This document shows positions 19,721 through 29,541 of a DNA stretch of 43,306 nucleotides, piece by piece. The stretch is from Psychrobacter urativorans (GTDB lineage Bacteria; Pseudomonadota; Gammaproteobacteria; Pseudomonadales; Moraxellaceae). Positions within the stretch are counted from its first letter, which is position 1; each line of letters begins with the position of its first letter. Made by a program: the position numbers and the translations under genes. The stretch is from positions 1 to 43,306 of the forward strand of contig NZ_CAJHBT010000025.1 in assembly GCF_904846675.1 (NCBI RefSeq). Reading direction: 5' to 3'. Under the pieces are notes generated by a model. That model saw nothing but the letters and a program-made list of their open reading frames with translations. It did no database searches and had not been told where the DNA came from.

Positions 19721-20248
19721 ATGAATAAAGGATTTTGGATGTCAGTAGGTTTCTTGGTACTGTTAGCAGGTGGCCTTGTGGGGCTTCGAAGCTTGTTTAA
19801 ACCTGATACCTCAACAAATACCGATACAGTTAATGTTGATATTAATTCAGACACTAAGCTTATGATAAGTTTAGAAAGTTTTAAGGGCTTTCACCATGAC
19901 GCAGAGATACTGCTAGAGAAGTTAACCGTTTTAAAAACTGGTCTGGAAAAAGCGATTGATACTAAAGATATTAACCTCTTAGGAAGTACTGTAAACAATA
20001 CCTATAGAATTATGGATAATGTGAATGTTAGTCGCATGCCAACTATTGCACCTTTTGAAATTTGCGATGAGGCGCTAGATACGTTAGGTCTTTATGCTGC
20101 TGCCTCTAAAACTTATTATTCTGATGCGGACCCAATGGATATTGGCCAGATAAATGAGATGAGAAATACATTTAATGCGCAGTTTAGCCAGTGTCAAAGC
20201 ATTGTTAATGACAAACCTGTTGAGGCACTCTATCAAGACTACCAGTAA
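19721..20248 (+). CDS. Hypothetical membrane-anchored protein
   Basis: 175 residues, family not recognised. Residues about 5-24 form one hydrophobic helix (GFWMSVGFLVLLAGGLVGL). A Thr/Asn/Asp-rich linker follows (about 28-45), then a mostly helical soluble domain with two cysteines (in FEICDEAL and FSQCQSIV) that could pair in the periplasm. No basic cluster follows the helix except R and K near 23-27, so the topology is uncertain. The ATG has only a weak AGG eight bases upstream. It stands alone between the tRNA-Leu terminator and the convergent kinase gene, only 10 bp away, so the two 3' ends may interact. Confidence 0.7.
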   Translation: MNKGFWMSVGFLVLLAGGLVGLRSLFKPDTSTNTDTVNVDINSDTKLMISLESFKGFHHDAEILLEKLTVLKTGLEKAIDTKDINLLGSTVNNTYRIMDNVNVSRMPTIAPFEICDEALDTLGLYAAASKTYYSDADPMDIGQINEMRNTFNAQFSQCQSIVNDKPVEALYQDYQ

Positions 20249-20258
20249 TATGCTTTAT

Positions 20259-21365
20259 CTAAAATTCTTCCAAATCACTCAACACTTCCTCCATACTTTT
20301 ATAACGCCGCTCAACCCGCTTCGCCAATGCCTTATTAACAATAAGCTGATAATAAAGGTACTGTTCCGGTAGTACTGGAATTGGCGTTTGACAATGCTCG
20401 ATAGCCCATGCTTTTGACGGCTCACTACTTTTCGGCACAACCTTGAACGGTCGCCGGCCTGCTAAGACTTCATACATCGTTATCCCAAACGCATAGATAT
20501 CACTTTGCTGTGTTGCACTCTGCCCTTGCCAGCGTTCGGGGGCGAGATAAGCCGCCGTGCCAGCAGCATTTATTGTGCACTCTTGATTAGAGTCTTTATT
20601 AACGCTTTTATCGAAGCCTTCACCAAAGCGATTGGCTAAAGCAAAATCGGTGAGCAATAATTTAGGTATTATGCTGCCATAATCAGTATTATTTGATAAA
20701 GAATTATTTAGTAAAAAAGAGCCGTTTAGCAAAATATTACTAGGCTTGATATCGTTATGTAGCCAACCGCTATAATGTAGATTGGTTATAAGGTGCGCGG
20801 CTTGTATTATAAGTTGCCGTTTTTGCTTACCTGTTAATAATGGATATTCTTTATCTTTAAGCCGATACGCCAAACTACCATGCGGATAATAAGGCATAAC
20901 TAGCATCGTGAGCCAATGATTTTGATTTATTATATTTACGCTCAAGCTTTTATAAGCCCATATGGGCGGCGCGATAGACAATTTGATTGTGACGTTATTT
21001 TGAGCTTGCGTTTGTAGTGACTTATGCAAGGTTTGCAGGACAGCTATTTCATGGCTAAGGTCAGATATACTGTGATTGGGTGCATTATAATTAGCGATAT
21101 CATGATTAGCATCATCATTATAAGGACTTAATTCCCATTTAATCATCACGCGACCAAACTGCTTATGCCAAGCGCGTGTCAATCCCTGGTAAATAGCTCC
21201 TTGATAGATCACGGTCTTGGTATACTGATCTTGCTGGCTGATACGCTGATGAGAGATTTTATGATAACCTAAATCCATAAGCTCAGCCGTCAAGATAGGC
21301 AATAACTGTATGGCTCGAGTACGTAAAGCTTGTGTTATAGACGGATTACTGGCACTATTTTTCAT
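20259..21365 (-). CDS. Ser/Thr protein-kinase-like protein (Hanks type)
   Basis: A 368-residue protein consisting essentially of one kinase domain, without membrane helices or sensor domains. Visible motifs: the ATP lysine in VMIKWE (Lys76); the catalytic loop LHNDIKPSNILL with Asp205, Lys207 and Asn210 (the usual HRD Arg is Asn); the metal site LLTDFALANRFG with Asp240, where DFG has become DFA; the activation-segment end YLAPERWQ; then SDIYAFGITMYEVLAGRRPF. The glycine-rich loop is poorly defined. Catalytic residues are retained, so activity is plausible, but the substrate is unknown. It is divergent from the DUF815 ATPase gene. A PASTA domain and a partner phosphatase are both absent. Confidence 0.85.
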   Translation of the reverse strand: MKNSASNPSITQALRTRAIQLLPILTAELMDLGYHKISHQRISQQDQYTKTVIYQGAIYQGLTRAWHKQFGRVMIKWELSPYNDDANHDIANYNAPNHSISDLSHEIAVLQTLHKSLQTQAQNNVTIKLSIAPPIWAYKSLSVNIINQNHWLTMLVMPYYPHGSLAYRLKDKEYPLLTGKQKRQLIIQAAHLITNLHYSGWLHNDIKPSNILLNGSFLLNNSLSNNTDYGSIIPKLLLTDFALANRFGEGFDKSVNKDSNQECTINAAGTAAYLAPERWQGQSATQQSDIYAFGITMYEVLAGRRPFKVVPKSSEPSKAWAIEHCQTPIPVLPEQYLYYQLIVNKALAKRVERRYKSMEEVLSDLEEF

Positions 21366-21460
21366 GGTACAGTCGACCCTTTATAAAGCTGCTACCGCAC
21401 TATTAAATATAATACTGATTTTAAACGCAACACCAATTTTTTATTAACGATAGAGTAATT

Positions 21461-22465
21461 ATGTCCTCTTCATCTAAGTTATACTCATCTGAACCATCAC
21501 CCCCTTACGCACTGCCAGCCCCTTTGCTAGATTTACTGAACCAGTATTTACAGCAGCAAGTAACGCCAACCATTGAGATTGACCCAACTCAACTGGCCTA
21601 TCGCTGGGTTGGTGGACATAGCGGACATCTAGAGCCGTTAGCGGTCAACTTATTCTTAAGCTTAGATGACTTGCATGGTATTGATACCCAAAAATCTAAG
21701 CTAATACAAAATACGCGCCAATTCCTAAAAGGGTATCCTGCCAATCATGTGCTCATGACTGGTACACGTGGTGCAGGTAAATCATCATTGATTCGGGCTT
21801 TACTGCAAGCCTATCATAACGAGGGGCTGCGTATTATTGAGATAGCTCGTAACGATCTATTGGTATTAGATAAGATTCGCGCAGCTATTAATAAGCTGCC
21901 TAGCGATTGTCATTGCCGCTATGTGGTCTATTGCGACGACTTGGCATTTAATAGTCAAGATGAGAGCTATCGTACCCTAAAAAGTGTGCTGGATGGATCG
22001 CTAGATTCTGAGCAAGACAAGCTATTGGTCTATGCGACCAGTAATCGTCGGCACCTAATGCCACAGCTGATGAAAGATAACGTCAATATTTATGATGGCC
22101 AGACTGATGAGGTCAACCCTTATGAGACTATTGATGAGTCCGTCTCATTATCCGACCGCTTTGGCTTATGGCTATCATTTCACCCCATGAATCAGCAGAC
22201 TTATTTGCAAATCGTCGAGCATTATCTAAGCTTACAAGCAGCGGAAATGACAGACAACAATATAAATAGTGATAGTGATAGTGATGCTAACGTTAATGAT
22301 GAAGTTAATAGTAATAATAAAAATAAGGAACTGGCTAAAAACATTAGAGCAGATGCACTACGCTGGGCATCAGAACGTGGTGGGCGCTCAGGGCGAGTAG
22401 CCTATCAGTTTAGCCGTTATTGGAGTGGTAAAGAACAACTGGCAAATGCAGATAGTGACTCTTAG
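21461..22465 (+). CDS. DUF815-type AAA ATPase
   Basis: A 334-residue P-loop ATPase of the DUF815 family, cytoplasmic, function not established. Visible: an N-terminal helical region (1-90); Walker A GTRGAGKSSL at 101-110; Walker B VVYCDDLAF with Asp159/Asp160; sensor-1 LLVYATSNRRHL with Asn195; a likely arginine-finger region DRFGLWLSF; and a C-terminal Arg/Gly stretch (SERGGRSGRVAYQF). An Asn/Asp/Ser-rich insert at about 265-290 is partly encoded by three tandem AGTGAT units (22268-22285), so its length may vary between strains. It is divergent from the kinase gene with 95 bp between them. Confidence 0.88.
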   Translation: MSSSSKLYSSEPSPPYALPAPLLDLLNQYLQQQVTPTIEIDPTQLAYRWVGGHSGHLEPLAVNLFLSLDDLHGIDTQKSKLIQNTRQFLKGYPANHVLMTGTRGAGKSSLIRALLQAYHNEGLRIIEIARNDLLVLDKIRAAINKLPSDCHCRYVVYCDDLAFNSQDESYRTLKSVLDGSLDSEQDKLLVYATSNRRHLMPQLMKDNVNIYDGQTDEVNPYETIDESVSLSDRFGLWLSFHPMNQQTYLQIVEHYLSLQAAEMTDNNINSDSDSDANVNDEVNSNNKNKELAKNIRADALRWASERGGRSGRVAYQFSRYWSGKEQLANADSDS

Positions 22466-22526
22466 AGTATTGAAAAATACAAAAAAGTAGTCTAGTGGTG
22501 TCTATCAAAATTATTCTATTTAATTT

Positions 22527-23660
22527 TTAATTACCGCGTGCAGAACCTAAATACTGTACGGGGCTCGCTATTTCTCCATCGACTACTTCTGCTGCGCCAT
22601 TAACCAAATACTGAGCAAAATCTGCTGCTAGCCATAAGTTACCTTGATAGGTACTTTCAGCGTCCAAGCGTATATGCCCCATATTTACTGTACGACTGTT
22701 TGAGTTATCAAAGCTTTGATAACGGGCGCTAAAGTGAGTCAGAATTAAATTGTTAATGCCAATGTTTTGAGCGAACTTGCCGACTAATTGTGCGCTACTA
22801 TGCATCGGATCAAAGTCTAGATTTTTAGCTTTAATTTTAGACAACACCTCAGAGGTATAAGTGGCTTCGTGTACCAATAAATCAGCATCATTTAACGCAG
22901 AGGTTAGACAAGCAGGTGTGTCATTATCTCCAGCGACAACCACTCGTGTACGTCGCTTATCATTATCAACGTAATCTGCCGAAAGCAATTTCTGACCGCT
23001 TTCCGTACAGACATCTTCGCCTTGTTGTAATTTGCCCCATAGCGCACTTGCCGGAATACCTGCCGCCATGAGCTTAGCCTTATTCAGGATACGACGGCTG
23101 ATGGTTTGAGTAATGCCAAAAGCATGAGAAGGTACGCGATGCGATAATGGAGTGATATCAACATCAAGCTGGTGCTGGTTATTTAGTTGGTCGCCTAAAT
23201 GCAAACTAATTGTACCGTTTTGCTGAGACAATACTTCTTCAATCGGCATGAAGTTAATGGTAAAAGGAAGATATAATTCGGTAGTCAAAGTAAAGGTATC
23301 AAGTAGTTTAGCGATTGCTTGAGGTGCGATAAGAGTTAGCGACGCAGTACGCCCTGACATGGCAGCACTAGCTAGCAAGCCAGGCAGACCGTAGCAATGG
23401 TCGCCATGTACATGGGTAATACAAATAGCGGTCAGTTGATGCAGCGATAACTTGGTGTGTAACAACTGGTGCTGCGTCCCCTCCCCACAATCAACTAATA
23501 ACCAAGGCCGCGACTTCTTATTATATTGGTCATTATAATGGTCATTTTTCTTCTTAGGCCCTACCGGATAAGGGTTTAGGCATTCAATAGCCAGCGCCGT
23601 CACATTACGCTGCTTGGTTGGGACACCGGCTGAAGTACCTAAAAATGTCAGTTGTAGCAT
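22527..23660 (-). CDS. rnz: Ribonuclease Z (tRNA 3' endonuclease)
   Basis: Metallo-beta-lactamase-fold nuclease that matures tRNA 3' ends. The 377-residue product is longer than E. coli RNase Z (about 305). The start MLQLTFLGTSAGVPTKQRNV and the zinc motif THVHGDHCYGLPG (HxHxDH) are intact, as are VVAGDNDTP and VHEATY, and the late histidine in LILTHFSARY. The extra length comes from a charged Lys/Asn/Asp/Tyr-rich insert (about residues 34-50, PKKKNDHYNDQYNKK) between the first strands, plus small loops. No strong ribosome-binding site is seen. Both tRNAs in this window encode CCA, which normally blocks RNase Z; its substrates would be other tRNAs or RNAs. Confidence 0.94.
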   Translation of the reverse strand: MLQLTFLGTSAGVPTKQRNVTALAIECLNPYPVGPKKKNDHYNDQYNKKSRPWLLVDCGEGTQHQLLHTKLSLHQLTAICITHVHGDHCYGLPGLLASAAMSGRTASLTLIAPQAIAKLLDTFTLTTELYLPFTINFMPIEEVLSQQNGTISLHLGDQLNNQHQLDVDITPLSHRVPSHAFGITQTISRRILNKAKLMAAGIPASALWGKLQQGEDVCTESGQKLLSADYVDNDKRRTRVVVAGDNDTPACLTSALNDADLLVHEATYTSEVLSKIKAKNLDFDPMHSSAQLVGKFAQNIGINNLILTHFSARYQSFDNSNSRTVNMGHIRLDAESTYQGNLWLAADFAQYLVNGAAEVVDGEIASPVQYLGSARGN

Positions 23661-23723
23661 GGTTTACTATTCATCTTAATCATGATTTATGGCTCATAGC
23701 TTATGTTTTAAGATATTTCTGTT

Positions 23724-24011
23724 TTACGATATTTCGCACAAGATAGTCTTGCCGCCCTCGACTATTTGTCCACCGCTAGCAAAACACTGATTGACCATGC
23801 TCGACTCATGCGACTTCCAGCCACCATAAAAACTAGCCAAACATAATAAAGCAACCAGTATCTTCTGAGACCACGCCTTGATAGAAACTTGCTGAGGATT
23901 AACCTCAGGCTCTGCGGAATGCCGTCGATTTTTATCAAGGGTGTTGTTATCAAGGCCATCTTTTTCAAGGGTGCTTTTATTAAGACCGTCTCGTTTATTG
24001 CGCTCTGTCAT
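23724..24011 (-). CDS. Small hypothetical single-pass membrane protein
   Basis: 95 residues; family not recognised. The N-terminal half is polar and contains two imperfect units (LNKSTLEKDG and LDNNTLDKN). A hydrophobic segment of about 17 residues follows (KILVALLCLASFYGGWK), then a short tail with two cysteines (NQCFASGG, TILCEIS). The basic N-terminal half suggests N-in topology with the cysteines in the periplasm. Two ATGs are adjacent; AAGG is seven bases from the second (24011), which I prefer. It lies between rnz and the GST gene on the same strand. Confidence 0.6.
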   Translation of the reverse strand: MTERNKRDGLNKSTLEKDGLDNNTLDKNRRHSAEPEVNPQQVSIKAWSQKILVALLCLASFYGGWKSHESSMVNQCFASGGQIVEGGKTILCEIS

Positions 24012-24081
24012 CATGTTACCTTATCGAGATTTTCTCTATTAATAAGCAAAAACAATATGTAAGAAATACTAAAAACAACAC

Positions 24082-24750
24082 TTAGAACTGAATACGGCCA
24101 CCTTTATCTTCGGCACGTTTAAAGGCATCCCTCTCCTGACAGCGTTTGAGCCAATTTAATATATTAGTATATTTGGCGCTATCCAATCCTGCACGAGCTT
24201 TGGCAGCGACTACCACAAAGTACATTTGAATGTCAGCGGCACTAAAGGCTGCCCCTGCAAACCAATGATTGTCTTGTAGCTGTTGCTCCATCATAGCCAA
24301 TATACTGGTAATACTATCCTCAATGATGCTGTTTTCGACCTGCTTTTGGATACCTTTACTAATAGGTTTAATCAGCATCGGTGACTTTTCAACCACTTTA
24401 GTAAATACCAAACGCATCACTAATGGCGGCATTGCTGAAGCTTCGGCAAAGTGCATCCAAAAAGTATATGCTTCCCACGCCGCTTCATTATCATCTGCAG
24501 GCTTAAACATCTGCCCTTTATCGTAGTGTTTGAGCAGATATTCGATAATAAAGCCGGACTCGACTAACGCCCGATTATCCACTTCTAATATGGGCGCGTG
24601 ACCGAGCGGGTGAACTTTTTTTAAACTATCAGGCGCTAGATAAGCTTTAGTACGGTCATAGCAAGTCAGTTTATAGTCAACCTTAAGCTCTTCTAATAAC
24701 CACAAAATACGAAATGAGCGCGAATTTTCTAAATGATGAAGATGTAACAT
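24082..24750 (-). CDS. Glutathione S-transferase family protein
   Basis: 222 residues with the two-domain GST layout. The N-terminal thioredoxin-like half (about 1-80) shows HHLENSRSFRILWLLEELK, where Ser/Arg near residue 10 take the glutathione-activating position, the cis-Pro in HPLGHAPILE, and ALVESGFIIEYLL with the gamma-glutamyl-binding Glu-Ser. The all-helical C-terminal half contains FSAADIQMYF, the conserved N-capping Asp region. The substrate is unknown; detoxification of electrophiles is the family role. AAGGA lies six bases before the ATG. An imperfect direct repeat lies 50-110 bp upstream. Confidence 0.92.
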   Translation of the reverse strand: MLHLHHLENSRSFRILWLLEELKVDYKLTCYDRTKAYLAPDSLKKVHPLGHAPILEVDNRALVESGFIIEYLLKHYDKGQMFKPADDNEAAWEAYTFWMHFAEASAMPPLVMRLVFTKVVEKSPMLIKPISKGIQKQVENSIIEDSITSILAMMEQQLQDNHWFAGAAFSAADIQMYFVVVAAKARAGLDSAKYTNILNWLKRCQERDAFKRAEDKGGRIQF

Positions 24751-25055
24751 GGACTATCCTTATAATTATAAATTTATGGTTATACAATACAGTTATGCAA
24801 TCTATTATTGCGATAAATAGCGTAAAGTTCTAACCTGTTATTATTGATAATAGCGTACTTAACTTACCTTTGACACTACAGGTAACCGCAACCGTTACGA
24901 AAAACAATGTCTGTCTGGTCAATATTAAACAAGTCAGAATTAGACTAAACGATCCTAAGATTCTGCTCGACAGCTAATCTATTTAGACCGGTTAAGTCAT
25001 TTTAAGCTTTTTAAATTAAATGTAGTGAGGTTTAGCATACTCTTGCAAAAGCCTA
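24751..25055. other. Intergenic region between the EamA permease and GST genes
   Basis: 305 bp with no gene. It contains an imperfect direct repeat (24803-24824 and 24839-24857, core TATTATTG..ATAA.TAGCGTA) ahead of the GST gene. No clear terminator for the permease gene is seen. Confidence 0.55.
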
Positions 25056-26126
25056 TTATTTTGAGTGCAATTGGTCAATTTTGCGCATCATCTTATCAAT
25101 TTTCTGCTGATAACGTTTGATTTTACGGAATCTATGAGCCACTAACACCCCTTTAATACGATGTTTTTTCGGACGACGACGCGGTGGAAAGCTGTCAATT
25201 TGTAGATTATCATAACCTTGCAGACGATTGTCACGCTTACGAGTAACATAGCCCATTGTACTTTCCATAATCATGAATAGTAATGCCAGAGTGATCATGC
25301 CATACATAAACAAGGAGCCGCCCTCATCCAGACTTTGATTCAAAACGGTAATGGATAATACGAACAAAAGCATAGGCTCAAGGTAACTTAAAGCACCAAA
25401 TAAGGAGACGGGCAATTTGCTACTAGCAACCATCGATAGCGACATCGCAAGCGCACTAAAAACCCCTAACAGCGGCAACAAATACCAGAACTTACTAAAT
25501 TCTGCTGCCATACTAAAGCCGTCATTACTATAAAGCATGATTAACACTACCGGCGTCAGTAAAGTCAAATCAGACAGTAAGCCCGTAATCGGCGGTACGG
25601 CAAGCTTGCGCCGTAACAAGTAATAAGGCGGATAGCCCAAACATGCAAACAAAGTCACCCATGATACCGTCCCGTATTGAAATATATCATAGCCAATACC
25701 CAGCGCGGCAAATAATGCTGCCAACCATTGTAATAAACCCATACTCTCATGATAAAAAAATCGTCCAATCAAGATCATCACTAATGGCAATAAAAAATAA
25801 CCCAAAGTGACATCAAGACCAAAACCATTAACCGGCCCCCACATAAATAACCAAATCTGCCCTCCTAAAATGGGGGTGGGTAATATAAATAATAGCCATT
25901 CTTTTGGAGTCTTTAAAGTTTTTAAATAATCAAAAACATGCTGCCACTGCTTAGTAAAACTGACCAATAATACCAGACTCAATAACATCATCAGTATGCG
26001 CCATGAGGCTACCTGCGTACCCGATAATGGTTGCATAAATAGCCCAAACAAAAACATTAACGAGAATAAAATACTCGATGATAGCGATGCTAGGGATCCT
26101 TGAAAGGTTTGATTGGTAGTCAACAT
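25056..26126 (-). CDS. EamA/RarD-type drug/metabolite transporter
   Basis: A 356-residue inner-membrane permease with about ten hydrophobic helices in two EamA repeats. RarD-like marks are MQPLSGTQVASWRILMM, FMWGPVNGFGLDVTLGYFLLPL and LPVSLFGALSYLEPMLLFVL. RarD relatives are often called chloramphenicol-sensitivity proteins; the substrate is not known. After the last helix an unusual basic tail of about 65 residues follows (RRRPKKHRIKG, HRFRKIKRYQQK), ending in a short Lys/Met-rich helix, likely cytoplasmic. AAAAGG precedes the ATG by nine bases. Confidence 0.88.
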   Translation of the reverse strand: MLTTNQTFQGSLASLSSSILFSLMFLFGLFMQPLSGTQVASWRILMMLLSLVLLVSFTKQWQHVFDYLKTLKTPKEWLLFILPTPILGGQIWLFMWGPVNGFGLDVTLGYFLLPLVMILIGRFFYHESMGLLQWLAALFAALGIGYDIFQYGTVSWVTLFACLGYPPYYLLRRKLAVPPITGLLSDLTLLTPVVLIMLYSNDGFSMAAEFSKFWYLLPLLGVFSALAMSLSMVASSKLPVSLFGALSYLEPMLLFVLSITVLNQSLDEGGSLFMYGMITLALLFMIMESTMGYVTRKRDNRLQGYDNLQIDSFPPRRRPKKHRIKGVLVAHRFRKIKRYQQKIDKMMRKIDQLHSK

Positions 26127-26185
26127 AACAACAGCCTTTTGAGATGAAGCTTTTAAAATAACGGATATCCGCTACCATTAATTAG

Positions 26186-26226
26186 AAAAAAAACAAAAGC
26201 CTCAAACGCTAACGTCGGAGGCTTTT
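26186..26226 (-). terminator. gyrA terminator
   Basis: AAAAGCCTC and GAGGCTTTT (26195-26203 and 26218-26226) pair, with an inner ACG/CGT pair in the loop. On the minus strand they are followed by TTTTGTTTTTTTTC. It lies 150 bases after the gyrA stop. Confidence 0.88.
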
Positions 26227-26376
26227 CTTCTTATAACAATAGGGCAATAATGATGTAACATTAGGACAAATTATATTAGTTTATCCTATTAGAATATATC
26301 ACGATACGATGCCAAAAGCAGAATGGACAAGAAATATAGCTATTTATCCACTCTACTAGGCAGTTCATCTAGATAC

Positions 26377-29136
26377 TTATTCCGTATCGTCGTCTAACAT
26401 ATTATTGTCTAACGTGCCATCTTCTAAACTATAGTCATTGGCAATATCAATAGTTTTAGTAATATCAGCTGTACCGGTGCTATCGGTCGCCGCATTTATG
26501 CCTACTTGCTCTTGACCCTCTACTGCAAATACACCATCTTCTCTTAAAGCATCAACTAACTCACTGTTGTCTTCTTCATGCTCAACCCGTGCCATAGCGA
26601 CGAGTTTTTCATCTTTTGACAGACGAATTAAGGTAACACCTTGAGTATTACGACCCGCACTAGCGACGTGTTCAACTGGTGTACGTACCAATGTACCTTT
26701 GTCTGAGATTAAGATAATATCATCTTCAGGCTCGACCTTAGTAGCGCGAACGAGTGCACCATTACGGGCACTGGTTTTGATAGCAATCACACCGCCACCG
26801 CCACGACCTTGCTTATTGAATTCTTCGATAAAGGTACGTTTACCAAAGCCATTTTCACAGGCAATCAGAATTTCTCGAACATCATCTTCGATGACGACCA
26901 ACGACTTGATAAACTCATCGTCAGCAAGGCGCATACCGCGAACGCCTTTTGCCGTACGACCCATCGAGCGAGCATCGTTTTCATCAAAGCGGATGGCTTT
27001 ACCACTAGAGGCAAACAGCATCACATCTTGTGTGCCATCAGTAATACGTGCGCTGACTAACTTATCGCCCTCTTCTAAACCAACAGCAATCAGACCGTTA
27101 GAGCGAATACTGGCAAACTGCTCAAGCTCAACCCGTTTTACGGTACCGTTAGCAGTGGCGAAAAATACAAAACGTCCGGTCACTTCATCAGTCGTTTGCG
27201 GAATCGGTAAAATAGTCGTTACGGTCTCATCGTTATTAAGTCCAATGAGATTGACTAGTGGACGACCTCGCGCACCGCGACTGGCAATCGGAACTTCAAA
27301 GCCACGTAAACTAAAGACACGGCCACTATCAGTGAAACACAGTACGGTTGCATGGGTTGATGTCACGACCAAATGGTCAATCACATCATCTTCTTTCATA
27401 GCGGTTGCAGACTTGCCTTTACCGCCACGCTTTTGGGCAACATAATCATCGATTGGCTGGGTTTTCGCATAACCGGTACGCGATACCGTCATCACGATCG
27501 TTTGTTCAGGAATAAGGTCTTCACGACTAAAGTCAGTACGTGAGTCAATAATATCAGTACGGCGCTCATCACCGAAGTTCTCACGAATCTCAATCATCTC
27601 ATCAGAGATAATAGTCATAAGCTTATCAAAATCACCAAGAATTGATTCTAAACCAGCGATTTCACGTAATAAATCTTGATATTCTTCTGTCAGCTTGTCT
27701 TGCTCAAGTCCGGTTAAGCGATGCAATTGCATCTCTAAGATGGCATTGACTTGATCTAATGACAAGCGATAACTTTCAGCACCTTCGATTAAGCCAAACG
27801 GTGCTTTTGGATCTTCACCCTCAATAAATTCAGGACGTACTGATTGGCTACCTGCAGCAGTGAGCATCGCTTGCACGCTACCTGAGCCCCACGTATTATT
27901 TAGCAAGTTTTCACGGGCCATAGCGCGACTAGCAGAAATTTTAATAGTCGCAATAATCTCATCAATATTAGCCAATGCAACGGTCAAACCTTCGAGCAAA
28001 TGACCCCGAACACGGGCTTTATTGAGCTCATAAATCGTACGACGCGTCACGACTTCTTGACGGTGACGAACAAAGGCAGCAATTAGCTGGCGCAAGGTTA
28101 ATAGTTTCGGCTGACCATCATCCAGTGCCACCATGTTGATACTAAAACTGGACTCAAGCGGGGTCTGAAGAAACAAGTTATTTACAATAACTTCAGCAGT
28201 TTCACCGCGACGTAAGTCAATAGCAATACGCATACCGTCTTTATCAGACTCATCACGAATCTCGCTAATACCTTCGATTTTCTTGTCCCGAACTAGCTCA
28301 GCAATACGTTCAATCAGCTTGGCTTTATTGGCTTGATAAGGCACTTCAGTGAATACAATGCGCTCACGGTCGCGGTTCACGCCAGTGTCAGCCATCGACT
28401 CGATATGATAACGACCACGGATATGTAGACGGCCTTTACCAGTACGATAGGCATCTTGAATGCCGGCACGACCATAAATAATACCGCCTGTAGGAAAATC
28501 AGGACCTGAGATGTGATTCATCAGCTCCTCACCAGAGATTTGCGGATTGCTGGCATATGCCAAACAGGCATTAATCACTTCGGTGAGGTTATGCGGTGCC
28601 ATATTGGTCGCCATACCGACGGCAATACCTGTCGCGCCATTGACCAATAAGTTAGGAACACGTGCTGGCATCACACTTGGCATGCGCTCAGAGCCATCGT
28701 AGTTGTCTTCCCAATCGACGGTGGCTTTATCCAAGTCAGCAAGCATTTGATGGGTCAGCTTGGTCATACGTACTTCGGTATAACGCATCGCTGCCGGTGG
28801 ATCATCATCAATCGAGCCAAAGTTACCCTGACCATCGACCATCGGATAACGCAAGCTAAAATCCTGCGCCATGCGTACAATCGCATCGTATACTGCACTG
28901 TCACCATGCGGGTGGTATTTACCGATGACGTCCCCAACTACACGTGCTGATTTCTTATAAGCTTTATTATAATCATTAGACAATACGTGCATTGCAAACA
29001 TCACACGGCGGTGTACTGGCTTGAATCCATCACGCACATCAGGTAGCGCGCGCGAGACAATCACGCTCATCGCATAATCCAAATAGGATTGCTTTAATTC
29101 ATCGACGATGCCAATAGGACTGACCGATTCGCTCAT
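26377..29136 (-). CDS. gyrA: DNA gyrase subunit A
   Basis: With GyrB it introduces negative supercoils; GyrA holds the breakage-reunion site. The 919-residue product shows [20 protein letters not shown] and the winged-helix region with the quinolone-determining segment [17 protein letters not shown]; Ser80 and Asp84 (E. coli 83 and 87) are wild type, so no classical resistance mutation is visible. The catalytic Tyr119 lies in AAMRYTE. The C-terminal beta-pinwheel carries the GyrA box QKRGGKG and a long acidic tail. Two ATGs occur: AAGGA touches the first (29142) and lies six bases from the second (29136), so I use the second. A terminator closes it. Confidence 0.98.
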   Translation of the reverse strand: MSESVSPIGIVDELKQSYLDYAMSVIVSRALPDVRDGFKPVHRRVMFAMHVLSNDYNKAYKKSARVVGDVIGKYHPHGDSAVYDAIVRMAQDFSLRYPMVDGQGNFGSIDDDPPAAMRYTEVRMTKLTHQMLADLDKATVDWEDNYDGSERMPSVMPARVPNLLVNGATGIAVGMATNMAPHNLTEVINACLAYASNPQISGEELMNHISGPDFPTGGIIYGRAGIQDAYRTGKGRLHIRGRYHIESMADTGVNRDRERIVFTEVPYQANKAKLIERIAELVRDKKIEGISEIRDESDKDGMRIAIDLRRGETAEVIVNNLFLQTPLESSFSINMVALDDGQPKLLTLRQLIAAFVRHRQEVVTRRTIYELNKARVRGHLLEGLTVALANIDEIIATIKISASRAMARENLLNNTWGSGSVQAMLTAAGSQSVRPEFIEGEDPKAPFGLIEGAESYRLSLDQVNAILEMQLHRLTGLEQDKLTEEYQDLLREIAGLESILGDFDKLMTIISDEMIEIRENFGDERRTDIIDSRTDFSREDLIPEQTIVMTVSRTGYAKTQPIDDYVAQKRGGKGKSATAMKEDDVIDHLVVTSTHATVLCFTDSGRVFSLRGFEVPIASRGARGRPLVNLIGLNNDETVTTILPIPQTTDEVTGRFVFFATANGTVKRVELEQFASIRSNGLIAVGLEEGDKLVSARITDGTQDVMLFASSGKAIRFDENDARSMGRTAKGVRGMRLADDEFIKSLVVIEDDVREILIACENGFGKRTFIEEFNKQGRGGGGVIAIKTSARNGALVRATKVEPEDDIILISDKGTLVRTPVEHVASAGRNTQGVTLIRLSKDEKLVAMARVEHEEDNSELVDALREDGVFAVEGQEQVGINAATDSTGTADITKTIDIANDYSLEDGTLDNNMLDDDTE

Positions 29137-29541
29137 ATACATTCCTTCATTCGCATCCCTTTCGCTATCTTGCAGTTCTGTTTTGTAGTTTGTATAGAAG
29201 GCTTACAATTACAGCCAATAGTATAGTTAAACATAACTGCACAAACGCGCAGCTACTGCCCAAATACAATCCATAAAAAAGCGCTACAAAGCGTGCAAAA
29301 TGATAGGGAAATAGCGATAGTTTTAATGTTGAATAAAAGAAGCTATTTTAGCACAAATTTGCCTATTTAGGGGCATTTGCGCGTCATTAAGCTTAAGCAA
29401 ATCAGGTCACTCGTAGTAGGTTTTCTACAAAATTAGTGGATGTTAAGTTTGTCCTAGCAACATATCTTTTTAGACTGACTAATTTTACCATTTTTGCAGA
29501 CAAACTTGCCCTATTTCAAGCAGTTCGCTACCCCGCCCATC
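29137..29541. other. Intergenic region between the hydrolase gene and gyrA
   Basis: 405 bp without a gene. It holds the gyrA promoter region (candidate TATACT at 29225-29220, minus strand) and a perfect 9-bp inverted repeat with a 45-bp spacer (29445-29453 and 29499-29507). No classical terminator for the hydrolase gene is seen. Confidence 0.6.
29220..29225 (-). promoter_or_regulatory. Candidate gyrA -10 element
   Basis: TATACT on the minus strand, about 84 bases before the gyrA start. No convincing -35 accompanies it. Confidence 0.3.

Noticed and set aside
26699..27445. 248-codon open frame antisense to gyrA
   Set aside because: Ser/Arg/Pro-rich translation typical of the complement of a conserved gene; gyrA is intact and unambiguous here.
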